From NCBI GenBank assembly GCA_033398695.1, contig CM065803.1, positions 100,428,001-100,492,000 of the forward strand: a DNA stretch of 64,000 nucleotides, in the 5' to 3' direction. Positions 21,731-33,600 of the stretch are shown here, one piece after another. Source of the DNA: Orobanche coerulescens (lineage: Eukaryota > Streptophyta > Magnoliopsida > Lamiales > Orobanchaceae). A program made the translations under genes and the position numbers. The notes under the pieces are model-generated. The model saw only the letters and a list, made by a program, of their open reading frames with translations. It was not told where the DNA came from and ran no database searches. Positions within the stretch are counted from its first letter, which is position 1; every line of letters begins with the position of its first letter.

Positions 21731-24030
21731 TTAAGAAATAAAAGGTTTGGGGTTTTCTGATCGCATCTTCTCTTCCGTCTCCCAAGTCGCTTCCTCAACT
21801 CCATGTCTCGACCATTGCACCTTAACCAACAGAATGATTTTGTGCCGAAGCTGCTTCTCACGACGTTCAAGGATCTTTACTGGCCTCTCTGGAAAGGTAA
21901 CATCCTCGGCTACATCAATTTCACTATAGTCGATAATATGACTTGGATCCGGCATGTATTTTCTTAACTGAGAAATATGTAAAACGTTATGGACATGACT
22001 CGAAGCCGGAGGCAACACCAAGCGATAAGCTAAATCTCCAATCGTGTCCAAAATTTCAAACCGTCCGATATACCTCGGACTAAGTTTGCCCTTTTTCTCG
22101 AAGTTGAATACTCCCTTTGTTGGCAACACTTTGAGTAGGACGTGGTCTCCCACTTCGAATTCCAAAAGTCGACGACGAGTATCAGCATAAGATTTCTGAT
22201 GGCTTTGGGCAGTCAACAACCAGTCTCGGATAATAGAAATCTTCTCCTTAGTTTCCATCAACATATCTGGTTCTGTTCTGACTAGCGCCGAAGCCTCATC
22301 CCAACATAATGGCGATCTACATCGCCTACCATAAAGTGCTTCAAATGGTGCCATTTTAATTAACACATACCAACTATTATTGTAGGCAAACTTGATCAAC
22401 GGTAAATGAAGTTCCCAATCATTACTCTAGTCTAGGGCACAAGCCCGCAACATATCCTCTAATGTCTGAATCGTTCGCTCGGTCTGACCATCTGACTGCG
22501 GATGAAAAAACGTACTCAATCTCAACTCGGTGCCCAAGGCCTGATGGACCGCTTGCCAGAAATGTGACACGAAATGGCCATCTCGATCAGAAATAATAGT
22601 TTTAGGGGCACCATGCAATCTCACAATCCCAGCTATAAAGGTTTGAGCCAATCTCTCCGGTCCTCAAGTATCCTTAATGCTAAGGAAATGTGCATACTTG
22701 GCTAATCGATCAACGATTACCAAAATCATATTCGTTCCGGCTCTAGACCTCGGCATCCCCGTGATAAGATCCATAGAGATGTCTTCCCACTTCCACTCGA
22801 GAATGGGAAGCGGTTTCAACAACCCCGCTGGTCGTTGATGCTCGATCTTGACTTGTTGACACGTCAAACATCGCGATACGGGGTTGATTGAGTAAGGCGT
22901 AGCATGGGCTTCTAGAAGAATTCTCTGTCTCAACTCCAGATTACTCGGAACACAAAGCCTGTCCTGAAATCTCAAAATACTATCCTCATGGACCATTAAA
23001 CCAGGGGCTTTTCCCTTAATTACATCTTCCTTCAGTTGGGAGATCATTGGGTCACTCCACTGTTTCCCCTTGATGTCATCAACTAAGGACGAAGTAATTT
23101 CGAGGGTACACAACTATCCCTGCACTCTCTGAAGCCAAACTTCTATACCTTGCTCGATCAAATCCTGACGAATATTCATCTGGAGTGTAAGAACCTCGAG
23201 CCTGTGAAGTGATGCCAGTTTGCAGCTCAAAGCGTCCACGACGACATTGGTCTTCCCCGAAAGGTAAGAATTTCCAAATCGTAATTATTAATCAATTCCA
23301 ACCAATGTCTTTGTCTCATATTCAACTCTTTCTGACTGAAAATCTACTTCAAACTCTTATGATCAGTATAAATCCGACACGAAGAGCCATACAAATAATG
23401 CTGCCAAATTCTTAAGTGCGAAAACGACTGCCGCCAATTCTAAATCATGAGTAGGATAATTCATCTCATACGGCTTCAACTGCCGTGATGCAAAGGCAAC
23501 CGTTTTATCGTGCTGCATAAGCACACATCCGAGTCCCTGTCGTGAAGCGTCACTATAAACTGCAAATCCTTCACTTCCCTGTGGCAAAGCTAAGATTGGC
23601 ACTGAAGTCAAACGTCTCTTCAGTTCATCAAAGCTCTGCTGTCTCTCATCAGTCCAAACAAACTTTTCCGTCTTCTGAAGTAATTGCGTAAGCGGCCGAG
23701 CGAGTTTTGAGAACCCCTCGACAAACCGATGATAATACCCAACAAGACCCAAAAAGCTACGAACTTCCTTAACATTAGTAAGCGGTGCCCAATCTAGCAC
23801 TGCCTCAATCTTCTGTGGGTCTACACGAACCTCTTCGGCCGAAACCATATGGCCGAGAAACATAACTTCATTTAGCCAGAACTTACATTTTGAGAATTTC
23901 GCATAAAGGTGCTCGGCTCTCAAAACATCTAGTATCAAATGTAAGTGTTGGGCATGCTCCTCCTTGTCTCGGGAATAAATCAAGATATCGTCAATAAAGA
24001 CGAATACACATTTGTCAATGTACTCAATAA
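21731..24030 (-). pseudogene. Broken chromovirus pol: RT end, RNase H, integrase, chromodomain
   Basis: From 24030 downward, the RT catalytic block with [11 protein letters not shown] (about 24000-23960) leads through the connection ([20 protein letters not shown]) to RNase H with [13 protein letters not shown] and the frame end near 23363. After a break, integrase resumes at about 23113. Its HHCC finger has an internal deletion of roughly 28 codons near 22875: HATPYSINP is joined to [11 protein letters not shown] and the second His is lost. The core continues ([15 protein letters not shown], stop, then ISDRDGHFVSHFW, HPQSDGQTERT). Last come the GPF-like motif and a chromodomain with EEATWETEEKM, ending at 21731. 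At least three frame breaks or stops are present, so the copy is inactive. Confidence 0.9.
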
Positions 24031-25640
24031 AATATGGGTTTGTTTATAGGCTCAGCAGTCGGGACATAAGTTTCTCCGTTGACAAAAGTGGTTTTTGAAC
24101 TAGAGAGAGTGTTGGGGCTATATCCAAGGCCTGATCTTAAATAAATTGGCCTCTTGTTCATACACAATTCATATAGGGTTATAAATGCCTTTAAGGATGT
24201 TAATTCCTTAGCTTGTGTCTTACTTAGTTGTGTCAGTTTAGCAAACTCAGTTTTGACATGAGCAAGTGCAGCTGATTTCTCACTGTTTAAAACAGTTAGT
24301 CTTTTAATCTCAGCTCTGGTATTATCAGCTGAGTTTTTCAATTTGTTTTCAGCCTGTTTTTCAAATTCAGATTTGATTTTTTTTAACTCTAGGCTGGGTT
24401 TTTCAAAATTATTTTTCAGCTGCCTATTCTCATCTTGCAGTTGTGTTTTCTTAGCTGTCACAGTCAAGTGTGCAGTTTTTAATTTTTCAAAGTCTTTGAG
24501 GAGCTGATTGACAGATTCATGTAAGTCAATATCTTGAGACATGTCTGAGCTGTCATTATTTGAAATTGAGGGTTTAGATGTTACCTCTTCATCAGCTAGG
24601 TTGGCCATCAGACAGTTGTAGTCTTCATCATCATCAGAGAAGAATCCACTACTAGATTCTACTCTTTCTTGCTCTTCTCCAGTGAAAGCTTTCCTTTTGT
24701 CCTCCTTTCTGCCCACATCTTTTTTGCCTTCATCCTTCTTGAGTTCTGGACAATCAAACCGGATGTGTCCTGTTTTGTGGCAATTGTAGCATTCCACCTT
24801 CCAGTTGCCAGCTTTTTGGTTCCTCCTTGGATTGTCCTTGTAATTCTTTTTGTACTTGGAATAGTTCTTCCTGAAATTGCTGAACCTCTGCATGATGAAA
24901 GCCATCTCTTCTTCAAATTCAAAGGGCTGAGGGGACTGACTTCAGAAAGGCTCTTTGCAGATGATTCTACTGCAAATGCTATCTCTTTTCACCTGGTTCA
25001 TTAGATGATGAGCAAGGCAGCTCAAACTCATAGGCCTTCAGATCAGAAAACAGCTCCTGGATCTTTATTTTGTTGAGATCCGTTGATTCTCTCATGGCCA
25101 CAGCTTTCATGCTCCATTCAGGGTTGAGAGATCTTAAAACTTTTAGAGCTATCTCCCTATTACCATATGTCCCTACAAGGGAGGTTATTTCATTGTTAAT
25201 CTCAGTGAATCTTGTGTCCACCTGGTCAATTATTTCTCCAGTCTTCAACTTGAAATTGTCTAATTTTTGAGTGGCAATTGACAACTTATTTTCCTTGATC
25301 ACCTCGTTTCTCTCACACATTACAGCTAATGTGTCCCAGATTTCTTTGGCATTCTTACAATATTTAATCTTGACCGTGGTTGCCTTGTCAAGAGTCTAAT
25401 ATAGCACATCTCTGGCCCGGTTGTCAAGATTGGCCAGCTTCCTTTCTTCAGGAGACATCTCGATTCTCTTCTTGGGGATCTTCTCTAGCTTCCCAGCTGC
25501 AATTTCTTCTGGTGTGTTGTCCTTCCCAAATATGAACGGTCCATCCTCAATTACACATCACATGTCATCATGAATGGATGATAGATGAGCCTGCATTCTT
25601 ATTTTCCAAATGTCATATTCATCCACATAAAATACAAGTA
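24030..25640 (-). pseudogene. Copia gag with CCHC knuckle and long coiled coil
   Basis: The UBN2-type gag capsid spans about 25560-25010, with motifs NAKEIWDTLAV and LTSLVGTYGNRE-like text near 25160. A CCHC zinc knuckle CYNCHKTGHIRFDC lies at about 24795-24750, then an acidic stretch (SSSGFFSDDDEDYNCLMA). A Lys/Glu-rich coiled coil follows from about 24500 to 24200, a region that copia gags of this group carry after the knuckle. In-frame stops lie at 25558-25560 and 25396-25398, and one frame change occurs near 25000-24900 between the two long ORFs. The last codons ([12 protein letters not shown], stop) sit at the junction with the chromovirus. Inactive. Confidence 0.85.
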
Positions 25641-25749
25641 ATCTAGAGTGCATGTGTTGCATGTGTTCCATTATAATATGAGAGATTAAAATATACTCAA
25701 GTATATGGATCTGGTTCTGTAAAATTGCACCAACCTCTCTGATACCACT

Positions 25750-27364
25750 TGTAAGTCACAAATCGTCAGGAATAAGTCTAGATGGGGTGTGAATAGACTT
25801 ATTAAACTCTTTTCCTTAATCAGGTGAGTTTCTTCAGCTGTATAATATGCAACTAACAAACCTTAGCTGCCGATGACTAGTGCGGAAGCACAACTGGTAA
25901 CACTGCAGGTGACTTATATCGACTGCAGGTGACTTATATCAACTGTAAAGACTAAGCAATGCGGAAGACAATTGACTATTAAATGAAACAGTAAATATGA
26001 GTACAGCAGATAGGTATGATGTAATGCAATAAAACACATAAATTCTTATAGGGCTAATCCTCTACTAATCCACTTCTCTCCAAACCAGTTGGAGATAAAT
26101 TCACTATAACGTTCAACCAGTGATTGTTACAATGAAATCTCAGTTAGAACAACTTCAAACCAGTGGAAACCCGTGGCCGTTGCAACTCCCTTGACTGCCT
26201 AGCACCTCTTGTTCGAAAACCCGTGGATGCCTCAACAACTCTCGAGCTGTCTATCACCTTCCAATCAAGAACCCGTAGATGCCTTATCAGTCGCGAAACT
26301 TCTGAAGAACCTCGTTCACAGAAATACCCTGTACTCATCTTTTAAGACAAAAGTGTTTGTCTTCTCCAACTTAAGAGCTTCTGAGTATATGAACTTTAGA
26401 ACTAGCTCTTCACGATGCTATAGATTGCTTTGATAACTTAGATTGCTTTGTTCGCTTGAGTGTGTTGTTCGCATGGTACTTTGCTCAATTATAATCTTCA
26501 AATACTTATAGTACGATTCTTTGAGCTTCCTTCATAGCCGTTGCATCTCCTGTAACGAATCCGTCCGTTGCAGAGTGGACTTTTTTGTTTATCTTATCAT
26601 TCCGTTGCACAGCTTGATTCCCTTTTTCAATTTCGACCATTTGAAATAATTCTTTTGGTCGCGCCGCTTTTCTTGATTTGTATATTCATAAGTCTTCAAT
26701 ACGCGGATCTCAAGGAATATTTTATTCCTAACTTTCTGGGAATCTTTTCGGTTTGTCTCCTTACGTCTGCATGTGAATTTCCGTTTGACTTCAACGCTTG
26801 CTGACGTCGACTGAGTTTCTTAAACTTGGCTGATATCTTGTCTGAAAAACTTATCGGATATCTCTTGGTCAGACCTGCCAGATGTGCGGTCAACACTCTC
26901 TGATGTAAAACTTCTCTGATATAACTTTGTAGAAGTTCACTGATCTGATGGTTAACTCCTCTCTGATCTGATGGATGTTCTCTGATCTGATAAATGTTCT
27001 CTGGTCTGATGAATGTTCTCTGATCTGATGGTAAAACTTCAACTGACACTTGTGTTGACCAAACCTCGTCTTATATTTTGGCTTAGTCGACTCGCCTGAA
27101 GATATCTTGCCTTATCTATTCATTGACTGCAATAGTGTTTTGGTCAAACCTCTCTAATATTTCTGTTGACCAAAACTCGACTGATAATTAACTTATCTGA
27201 TATTTCGACGGTTTCGTACTTAGCCGATTTTTAACTGATTAACTTCAGATCAATCTTAGCCTACATCAATGGCTCTCATTTGGTTCTTCTTTACACTGCC
27301 AAGTCCTTAGAGCATACATTTGAATAAATTACAAATACATGGATGATGTCATTAAAATCTAACA
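25750..27364 (-). repeat. 5' LTR of truncated copia
   Basis: On the minus strand it begins TGTTAGATTTTAATG at 27364 and ends GACTTACA at 25750, two bases before the primer site TGGTATCAGAG. It is 1615 bp. It contains a CTGATCTGATG-type repeat array (about 26935-27035), a TATA site (26503-26513), three copies of an AACCCGTGGATGCC-like unit about 54 bp apart (26165-26290) and a 20-bp tandem duplication at 25910-25945. Confidence 0.82.
26503..26513 (-). promoter_or_regulatory. Probable LTR TATA box in inverted repeat TACT-TAT-AGTA
   Basis: The minus strand reads TACTATAAGTA, with perfect 4-bp arms around the TATA core. It lies about 850 bp into the copia LTR, which is far for a copia U3, so the call is tentative. 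Confidence 0.35.
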
Positions 27365-27433
27365 AGTATTCTTAACAAAAAGCTCAAATAACTGAGATAA
27401 AAAATAAACAAAAAATATATATTCTTATTAATA

Positions 27434-27684
27434 CTCCCTCTGTCCCAGCCAAAGGTTGACAGAGGGTGTATATTTGGTGTATTTTAGGTAATGATTGGTA
27501 TAAGTAATGATGATTAAATATGTGGTGGAGATTAAAAAATAAAAAGTATTGATGATGAATGAGTGGTGAAGATTAAAAAGTAAAAAGTGATTGTTTGATT
27601 TGATTGTAAAAAGTGATATATGTAAACTTACTAAAGGGACTATTTTTTGATATAAATGTAAACCTTTGGGCGGGACGGAGGGAG
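27434..27684. mobile_element. Stowaway-type MITE (Tc1/mariner)
   Basis: This 251 bp non-coding element has terminal inverted repeats beginning CTCCCTCTGTCCCAGCCAAAGG on the left and the reverse complement of CTCCCTCCGTCCCGCCCAAAGG on the right. It is flanked by TA duplications at 27432-27433 and 27685-27686. The CTCCCTCCGT terminus with a TA target is the standard plant Stowaway signature. Confidence 0.93.
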
Positions 27685-28100
27685 TAATATTCATAGAGAT
27701 TACAATATAATATACCATTAAATAGAAAAACCCATAACTTATAACCGACACACAAGAGTATTCCTTTTAACGCATCCCGAGTTTTTCTCCCGACATCTGT
27801 ACTCTCCCACAAATCACAAAGTAAACGAGCAACAAAAGAAATCATCTAACATTTGAGATTTTCGCGTTAAAATTCTGAATTGGAAGTTCAAAACACAACA
27901 TCAAGTTGAAAAATTAACACCAACTAATGCTTTAAATGAACAAAACAACACTTTAGTTACGTTGTCGGAATTGCGTGCTCGAAAACTCGCTGATGGATTT
28001 TCTTTTTTTGCTTTGTTGCTCGTCTCCGTAACAAGTATTTTTCTCCCGATAGACAGACTACAGAGCATTTTTATGAGAGCAAGTATTTCGCTTTTCAGAG

Positions 28101-28319
28101 ATGATGGAAGCGAAGGAAGGAACCGGCGGCCGGCGGCGCAGTGCTGAAAACCGCCAACTAGGTATAAATCCCGCCGCCAGAATGTTGCCAGAGCCTAGAT
28201 ACTTTAGGATCTTTTTGGTCTGTGAACTGTGCGTTCTTCTGGTGTCTGGTTTGGCTCTACGCCGAGGGAAGACGGGAAAAGGAAAGAAGAAAAAGGATAC
28301 TGGAAAGAGAAAGTGTTGA
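28101..28319 (+). CDS. Hypothetical 72-aa protein with one membrane segment
   Basis: I do not recognise this ORF. It starts with two ATG codons, has a GC-rich Arg/Gly start (GTGGRRRSAENRQ), a hydrophobic stretch (residues about 34-52, YFRIFLVCELCVLLVSGLAL) fit for one transmembrane helix, and a strongly basic tail (GKTGKGKKKKDTGKRKC). It is one of few ORFs in the window outside recognisable repeats and has non-repetitive composition. No splice evidence, promoter or family supports it, so it could be a chance ORF or an exon of a longer gene. Confidence 0.25.
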   Translation: MMEAKEGTGGRRRSAENRQLGINPAARMLPEPRYFRIFLVCELCVLLVSGLALRRGKTGKGKKKKDTGKRKC

Positions 28320-28899
28320 TGCTTGTACATCATGCTGCAACAGCTTGTACCTTGTGAAGTAAGAGCCACTCTAGTAACTTCGTGCTGCTAAACGAAGTTC
28401 CATTATTAATGTTTTCAAGAAATTGGTTTATATTTTTCCTTAGACACATATGAATGTGGAAATTACGGCACGTCGTTGCACGGTTAATTCAAAATCATTT
28501 ACTTCTCTGGTCGAATAGCCAATACTTGTCAAAGTGCTTGCCATTGAGAATTAGGTTACTGATATGGATATTTATGTAAACTTCCATTGGGATTGTGGTC
28601 ATTGGAGTTGGGCGAAACCTTGAGATTATGTTTCAGTATTGTACTTATAGTCTGATTTTGATAATGAGATCAATCCTCTGTTGTAAACCTGAAAATAGTA
28701 GTTCAAATTTGACACAGGTTTTATATGAACTCAACATCGGAATTATATTACGTTTAACATATTTCTGTATAGGTACTTAAATACTGATGTATTTCACATG
28801 CTACTCTCGGTGATCCTTCTTGCATGAAACTACCAGCGCTGCTGCCTGCTGCCACTGACGCCGGTTTTCCTCCATTTTTTTATGGCACTACAGTGACAT

Positions 28900-31800
28900 T
28901 CCATTAGACTTCCGAAGATGGAGTTGCCAATTTTCGATGTCTCCGACCCCATTGCTTGGCTGGCTCAAGCGGAACAGTTTTTCTTGGTGCAGGATACACT
29001 ACTGGATGACCGAGTTAAATTGGGCCTCATCGCCATGTCTGGTAGGGAGATGTTTGGGGTTCAATGGGCACTTCGCCGGACACCTCAATCAGCTGGCCCC
29101 AAATTTCCAGGGATTTAACAACGTTTCGGTGATTGCTCCGCAATCTACGCTTATGGGGCCATGCAAGCGACACGTCAGATGGCCGGCATCGATGACTACT
29201 TGGCACTTTTTGAAGAGTGAGTCGCCCAACTGCCATCCCTCCCCTCCGAGCAATATTTGGAGATGTTTTTGGGGGCTTGCAGGCATCGATCTGCAATCGT
29301 ATTATCGACTCCGAATTGTCTGATGTGTTTGCTGCCATCCGAGCAGTGCGGCGTGTGGCGCAATCGAGTAAGCCACCTGGAACTTACTCAAAATCTTCAT
29401 ACTCACAGACCGCCAGGCCAGTTTCGTAGCCCGCAACAGTAAAGCTCGGGACCCAACATCACCGCACCTGCGCCATCAGTGGTCAGCAAGTCGGCCCATT
29501 CTCAATCATCATCTGGGCCTCGTTTCCCTCCCAACACCCGCAAACTCACAACTGAGGAGGCTCGCTAGTATGGGTCAAAGGGCAAATGCTTTCGTTGTGC
29601 CCAGCCATTTGGCCCGCTCCATAAGTGTGCTCAAAGCACTTAGCAATTTGATTGAGGCTCCACATGATGGGCAGGAGGATGATTGTGATCTAGAGGAGCA
29701 CTTGGAGGTCGACATCCCAACAGTTATTGTAATTCAGCCAGAACTTCAGGCGCTCCACCTTTTGAAGATTTTGTTCAATGGTTTTGATGATGCTAAAACC
29801 ATGAAGTTGTTTAGCAGGATCAGGGACAGTCATTTACTCACTATGATCGACAGTGGTGCAAGCCATTGTTTTCTTATCCGAGCAGGTGGCATGCAGGTTA
29901 GATTTGCAAATTGATGCAAACGTTAAATTTACCGTGATTCTGCGAGATGGCACTCGGGTAAACATGCAGGGTACTTGTCAGGAGGTACCTCTCTTGATTT
30001 CCACACATTCTCGCTCCGTTGCTATGTTTTTCCTTTAAGTGGCGTTGATATTATTTTGGGAGGGTTAGCCACCTTGGGAGTTGTCACTGCAAATTGGGCC
30101 CAAGAGTACTATGGAATTCGATGTGGGGGGATGAAGCTCAAACTCTTTGGTGATCCGACACTCACCCGAAAATTTTGCTCAGGGGAAGACCGCGGCTCTT
30201 TAGCAGTCGACGATGAGGTGTGGTTTCTGTGGGCAATTCCGGTTGACGGCATTTTAAGAGTTTTGGTATCACCGGAGCAACCCTAGACAGGGTGCTCTCT
30301 GAATTTCCCGCAATCACCCGCCCGCCTATGAGTTCCCTCTATAGGCCGGCTGACCACCACATTCCCTTGGAGGCCGGGACCCCTCCGGTTTTGTTTCGGC
30401 CGTACAGATATGACCATTCACAGAAAGACGAAATGGCGAAATTGGTGGCAGAAATGTTAGCAGCGGGCATCATTCTCCCTAGGTCGAGTTCCTACTCTAG
30501 TCCAGTGTTATTGGTCCGTAAAAAAGATGGTTCATGGCGTTTTTCGTCGATTATAGACCGCTTAATAAGGTCACCGTGCCGGACAAGTACCCGATCCCAG
30601 TCATCCAGGAGTTGTTGGATGAATTGCATGGGGCCAGTTGGTTTAGTAAGGTGGATCTTAGAGCATGTTATCATCAGATCAGAGTTGCCCCGAAAGATAT
30701 TCCCAAGACTGCTTTCCGTACTCATTCTGACCACTACGAGTTTGTCGTCATGTCGTTTGGCTTGACCAATGCCCCTGCCACATTTCAGAGCTTGATGAAT
30801 GATATATTCAGGCCACAGCTGAGACAATTTGTACTTGTCTTCTTCGATGATATTTTGGTTTAGAGTCCTTGGCACGCCCACCTTTGCCATTTACTTCAGA
30901 TATTCCATCTTCTACAGACTCATTCTTTAATTATCAATCCGAAGAAGTGCGTGCTAGAGACCTCCAGTGTGGAATATTTATGTCACGTGGTCTCGAGTGA
31001 TGGGGTTCGAATGGATCCATCTAAGATTGGGGCAGTTTTGAAATGGCCAACACCAAGTTCTCTCCGTGGCCTCAATGTTCTAAAAGGCGCTCGAGGCGTA
31101 GGCCTCGAGGCGCTCCTCGAGGCGAGGCCGCCGGAAAACGCCTGGAGGCCTTTTTTTAGTTAAATCTGAGGCTTACGCCTCACCTTGCCGAAGCGTCATA
31201 GAGGCGTACGCCTCGAGGCGTGGCGTTTGAGGCGCAAGAGGCGTGTATGGCATCGTTTTGCTTTGAGTTGGCAGATGTAGAGGGCTGTAAGGCGGGAAGA
31301 GAACCTGAGAGATGGAGCTGACGAGGCAGCGACCGAAAAAATGGGGGCCGCGGAAAAACAGATCTGGAAGTGGTATGACAGCGATGGACAGGGTTAAGGA
31401 ATTATTAGGGTTAAGAAAGGGAAAGTGACAGACTTTTCTTCTTCTACTATAATAAAATACATATAATACAATATATCGCCACTCTTTTCATATTCTAATA
31501 TAGTATAATATATCTCCACACAAAAAAGAATTATATAAGTTGACCGCGTCATCTTCTTCCCATATTATGATATAATATAGGATATATGTCTACTCAATTC
31601 ATTTATATAATAATGTTTTAAATATTATTAAATATTGTATTAAATAGTATTTAATATTTTGAAAATTAACAAATGATAATTAAATATCATTAATATTTTG
31701 AAGATTACAAATGATAATTAAATATCAAAATTTTGTTAAAATTTTGGTAGAGAATTCAATTTAATTTATTAAAAAAGGTAACCTAATTTATACCTTTTTG

Positions 31801-33600
31801 TGATTTTTATTAGAGATAAATAAAATAAGCCCCCATATTATGATATTAGTAACCTATTTTTTTTTTAATAATTTTATGAGATTTTAGGATTTTTTTTTAG
31901 TTTAACCGAGGCTTACGCTTCAATGCGCCTCGAGGCTTACGCCTCGCCTCATCCGGCCAAAACGCCTCAAACTCATGTCGCGCCTTTTAAAACTTTGCGT
32001 GGCCTTCGGGGGTTCCTTGGCCTCACAGTGTATTATTGTTGTTTCATTCGCGATTATGGTAAGATTGCAGGTCCATTGACAGCCCTATTAAAGAAAGATG
32101 GGCTTGCTAAATGTCACTGGACAACCGAGGCAGAGGTCACTTTTTAGAAGTTGAAGGAGGCCCTCACATCTGCTTCTGTTCTTCGACTGCCCGATTTTTC
32201 GAAGGCCTTTGTGATCGAATGTGACGCCTCCAGGCGTGTTTTAGGGGTTGTTCTCATGCAAGAGAGACAACCGGTTGCGTATCTCAGCAAGCAGCCATCC
32301 GGTCGATTTGTTGGCTAAATCAGCTTATGAAAGGAACTTAAGGCCTTAGTTCTCGCGGTTCAGCATTGACGTGCCTACCTGTTGGGGCGCGGATTAACTG
32401 TCCGGAGATATCAGCGGAGCCTCAAACAGTTCCGTTTCTCAGCCGTGAATTACACCTGCGCAACAGAACTGGGCGGCTAAATTACTTGGGTTCAACTTGC
32501 TTATAAGGAAGGCTCGAATAATAAGGCTGCTGATGCCTTGTCCCGCCAGGATACCGAGTTAGACTTGTCCACCATTATTACACCTAAATGGTTGGATTGG
32601 GGCGACTTGCAGGCGGCTGTGAGAGGTGACACAGGCCTTTCGAAAATTATTTCAGACTTGGCAGCGGGCAGGGCAACCCCAAAACACTATAGCATGTCAC
32701 AGAATGTGTTGTTTTACAAGGGTCGTCTTGTATTGCCTCGTGGGTCGCGATTGTTACACGAATTTCATGCTTCACATGGGGTTGGCCACTCGGGTGCTTT
32801 TCGTACATAGAAGTGTCTACCTGCAAATCTCTACTGGGCTGGAATGACGAGCGATGTTATGAAGTTTGTGGGGGAATGTGATGCGTGGCAGAAAAACAAG
32901 CCCTGGCTGGTCTCTTGTCCCTGCCTCCAATACCGAGTATGAGAAGATATTAGCACGGATTTTATCTCAGGATTGCCCTGTTCGGGTGGGGTGGATTCGA
33001 TTCTTGTGGTTGATCGGTTTTCGAATTTCGGACATTTCTTGGGTTTGTCGCACCCGTTCTCGGCTGAAATAGTGGCGGACGTTTTTGCCAAGAAAATTGT
33101 GCATTTACACGGGGTTCCGTCGTCGATTGTGTCAGATCGTGACCCTATTTTCCTCTCTTCTTTCTGGAAGGAACTTTTCAAATCAATGGGCTCTAAATTG
33201 CAGATGAGTTCCGCTTATCATCCCGGAACTTCTCAAATCAATGGGCACTTACATTCAGTGTTTTGCTTCAGAGAGGCCAAGGGGATGGAGTAAGTGGCTC
33301 CCATGGGCCTAGTTCTGCTATAACACCAGATTCCAGTCAGGGGCCGGTACGATGCCTTTTGAGGTCGTATATGGGAGGCATCCGCCTGCCCTGATACCCT
33401 TTATGCTCGGCCCGATTTGTACGCAGCTGTTGGCCGATTCGTTGAAAGTACGAAATTTTGGGGAATTTAAATTCAGATTTGCAGCCTATCAACGTAGGGC
33501 AGGGATCGCAAAAATAATTCAGATTTGCAGCCTATCATCTTGTGGCAGAGAATTCGTTTTCTGTGGGTCCTCTTTGAGGAATTGTTCGTTGGTTTGACTG
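28900..33600 (+). pseudogene. Reina-like gag-pol remnant
   Basis: The gag opening has MELPIFDVSDPIAWLAQAEQ (28918 on), typical of the Reina branch. The protease has MIDSGASHCFL (about 29850). RT has LAAGIILPRSSSYSSPVLLV (about 30450), the block [15 protein letters not shown] (about 30645-30690) and FFDDILV (about 30843-30863), where the usual YxDD is FFDD. After the MITE come RGFLGLTVYY and RNase H with VIECDASRRVLG (about 32210-32240). The integrase finger (GHSGAFRT near 32785) follows, then the core with ILVVDRFSNFGHFLGL and IVSDRDPIFLSSFW (33000-33170). It fades at about 33600. Stops and frameshifts are too many to list individually; clear in-frame stops include 30861-30863 and one near 32145. 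Confidence 0.82.
31073..31997. mobile_element. Non-autonomous hAT-type transposon (MITE) with GAGGCG repeats
   Basis: This 925 bp element sits in the RT-RNase H linker of the gypsy copy. An 8-bp target-site duplication CGTGGCCT lies at 31065-31072 and 31998-32005. Terminal inverted repeats are CAATGTTCTAAAAGGCGC on the left and CAAAGTTTTAAAAGGCGC (reverse complement) on the right. Both ends carry many copies of GCCTCGAGGCG-like subterminal motifs; the centre is AT-rich and non-coding. An 8-bp duplication with short CA-starting repeats and clustered subterminal motifs is the hAT pattern. Confidence 0.88.

Larger units (their letters stand above)
19765..24030 (-). mobile_element. Ty3/gypsy chromovirus, 3' half, minus strand
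   Basis: The minus strand carries the end of RT, RNase H, integrase and a chromodomain, then a 1.93 kb 3' LTR (21695 to 19765). The family is the same as the nearly complete copy at 49812-57247: LTR ends, leader text and pol motifs match. The 5' half is missing; at about 24030 the RT sequence abuts a truncated copia element. Confidence 0.9.
24030..27364 (-). mobile_element. Ty1/copia element, 5' half, minus strand
   Basis: This has a 5' LTR (27364 to 25750), a methionine-type primer site (25737-25747) and a gag region running down to about 24030. There the sequence switches without a recognisable boundary into the RT of the neighbouring chromovirus. Protease, integrase, RT and the 3' LTR are missing. 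Confidence 0.85.
28850..33600 (+). mobile_element. Decayed Ty3/gypsy element, Reina-like, no LTRs seen
   Basis: Gag, protease, RT, RNase H and integrase fragments occur in canonical order on the plus strand, split by a hAT-type MITE at 31073-31997. No terminal repeats or target-site duplication were found, so the ends are estimated from coding homology. The number of stops and frameshifts is much higher than in the Tekay-like copies, so it is the oldest retroelement recognised here. Confidence 0.8.
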
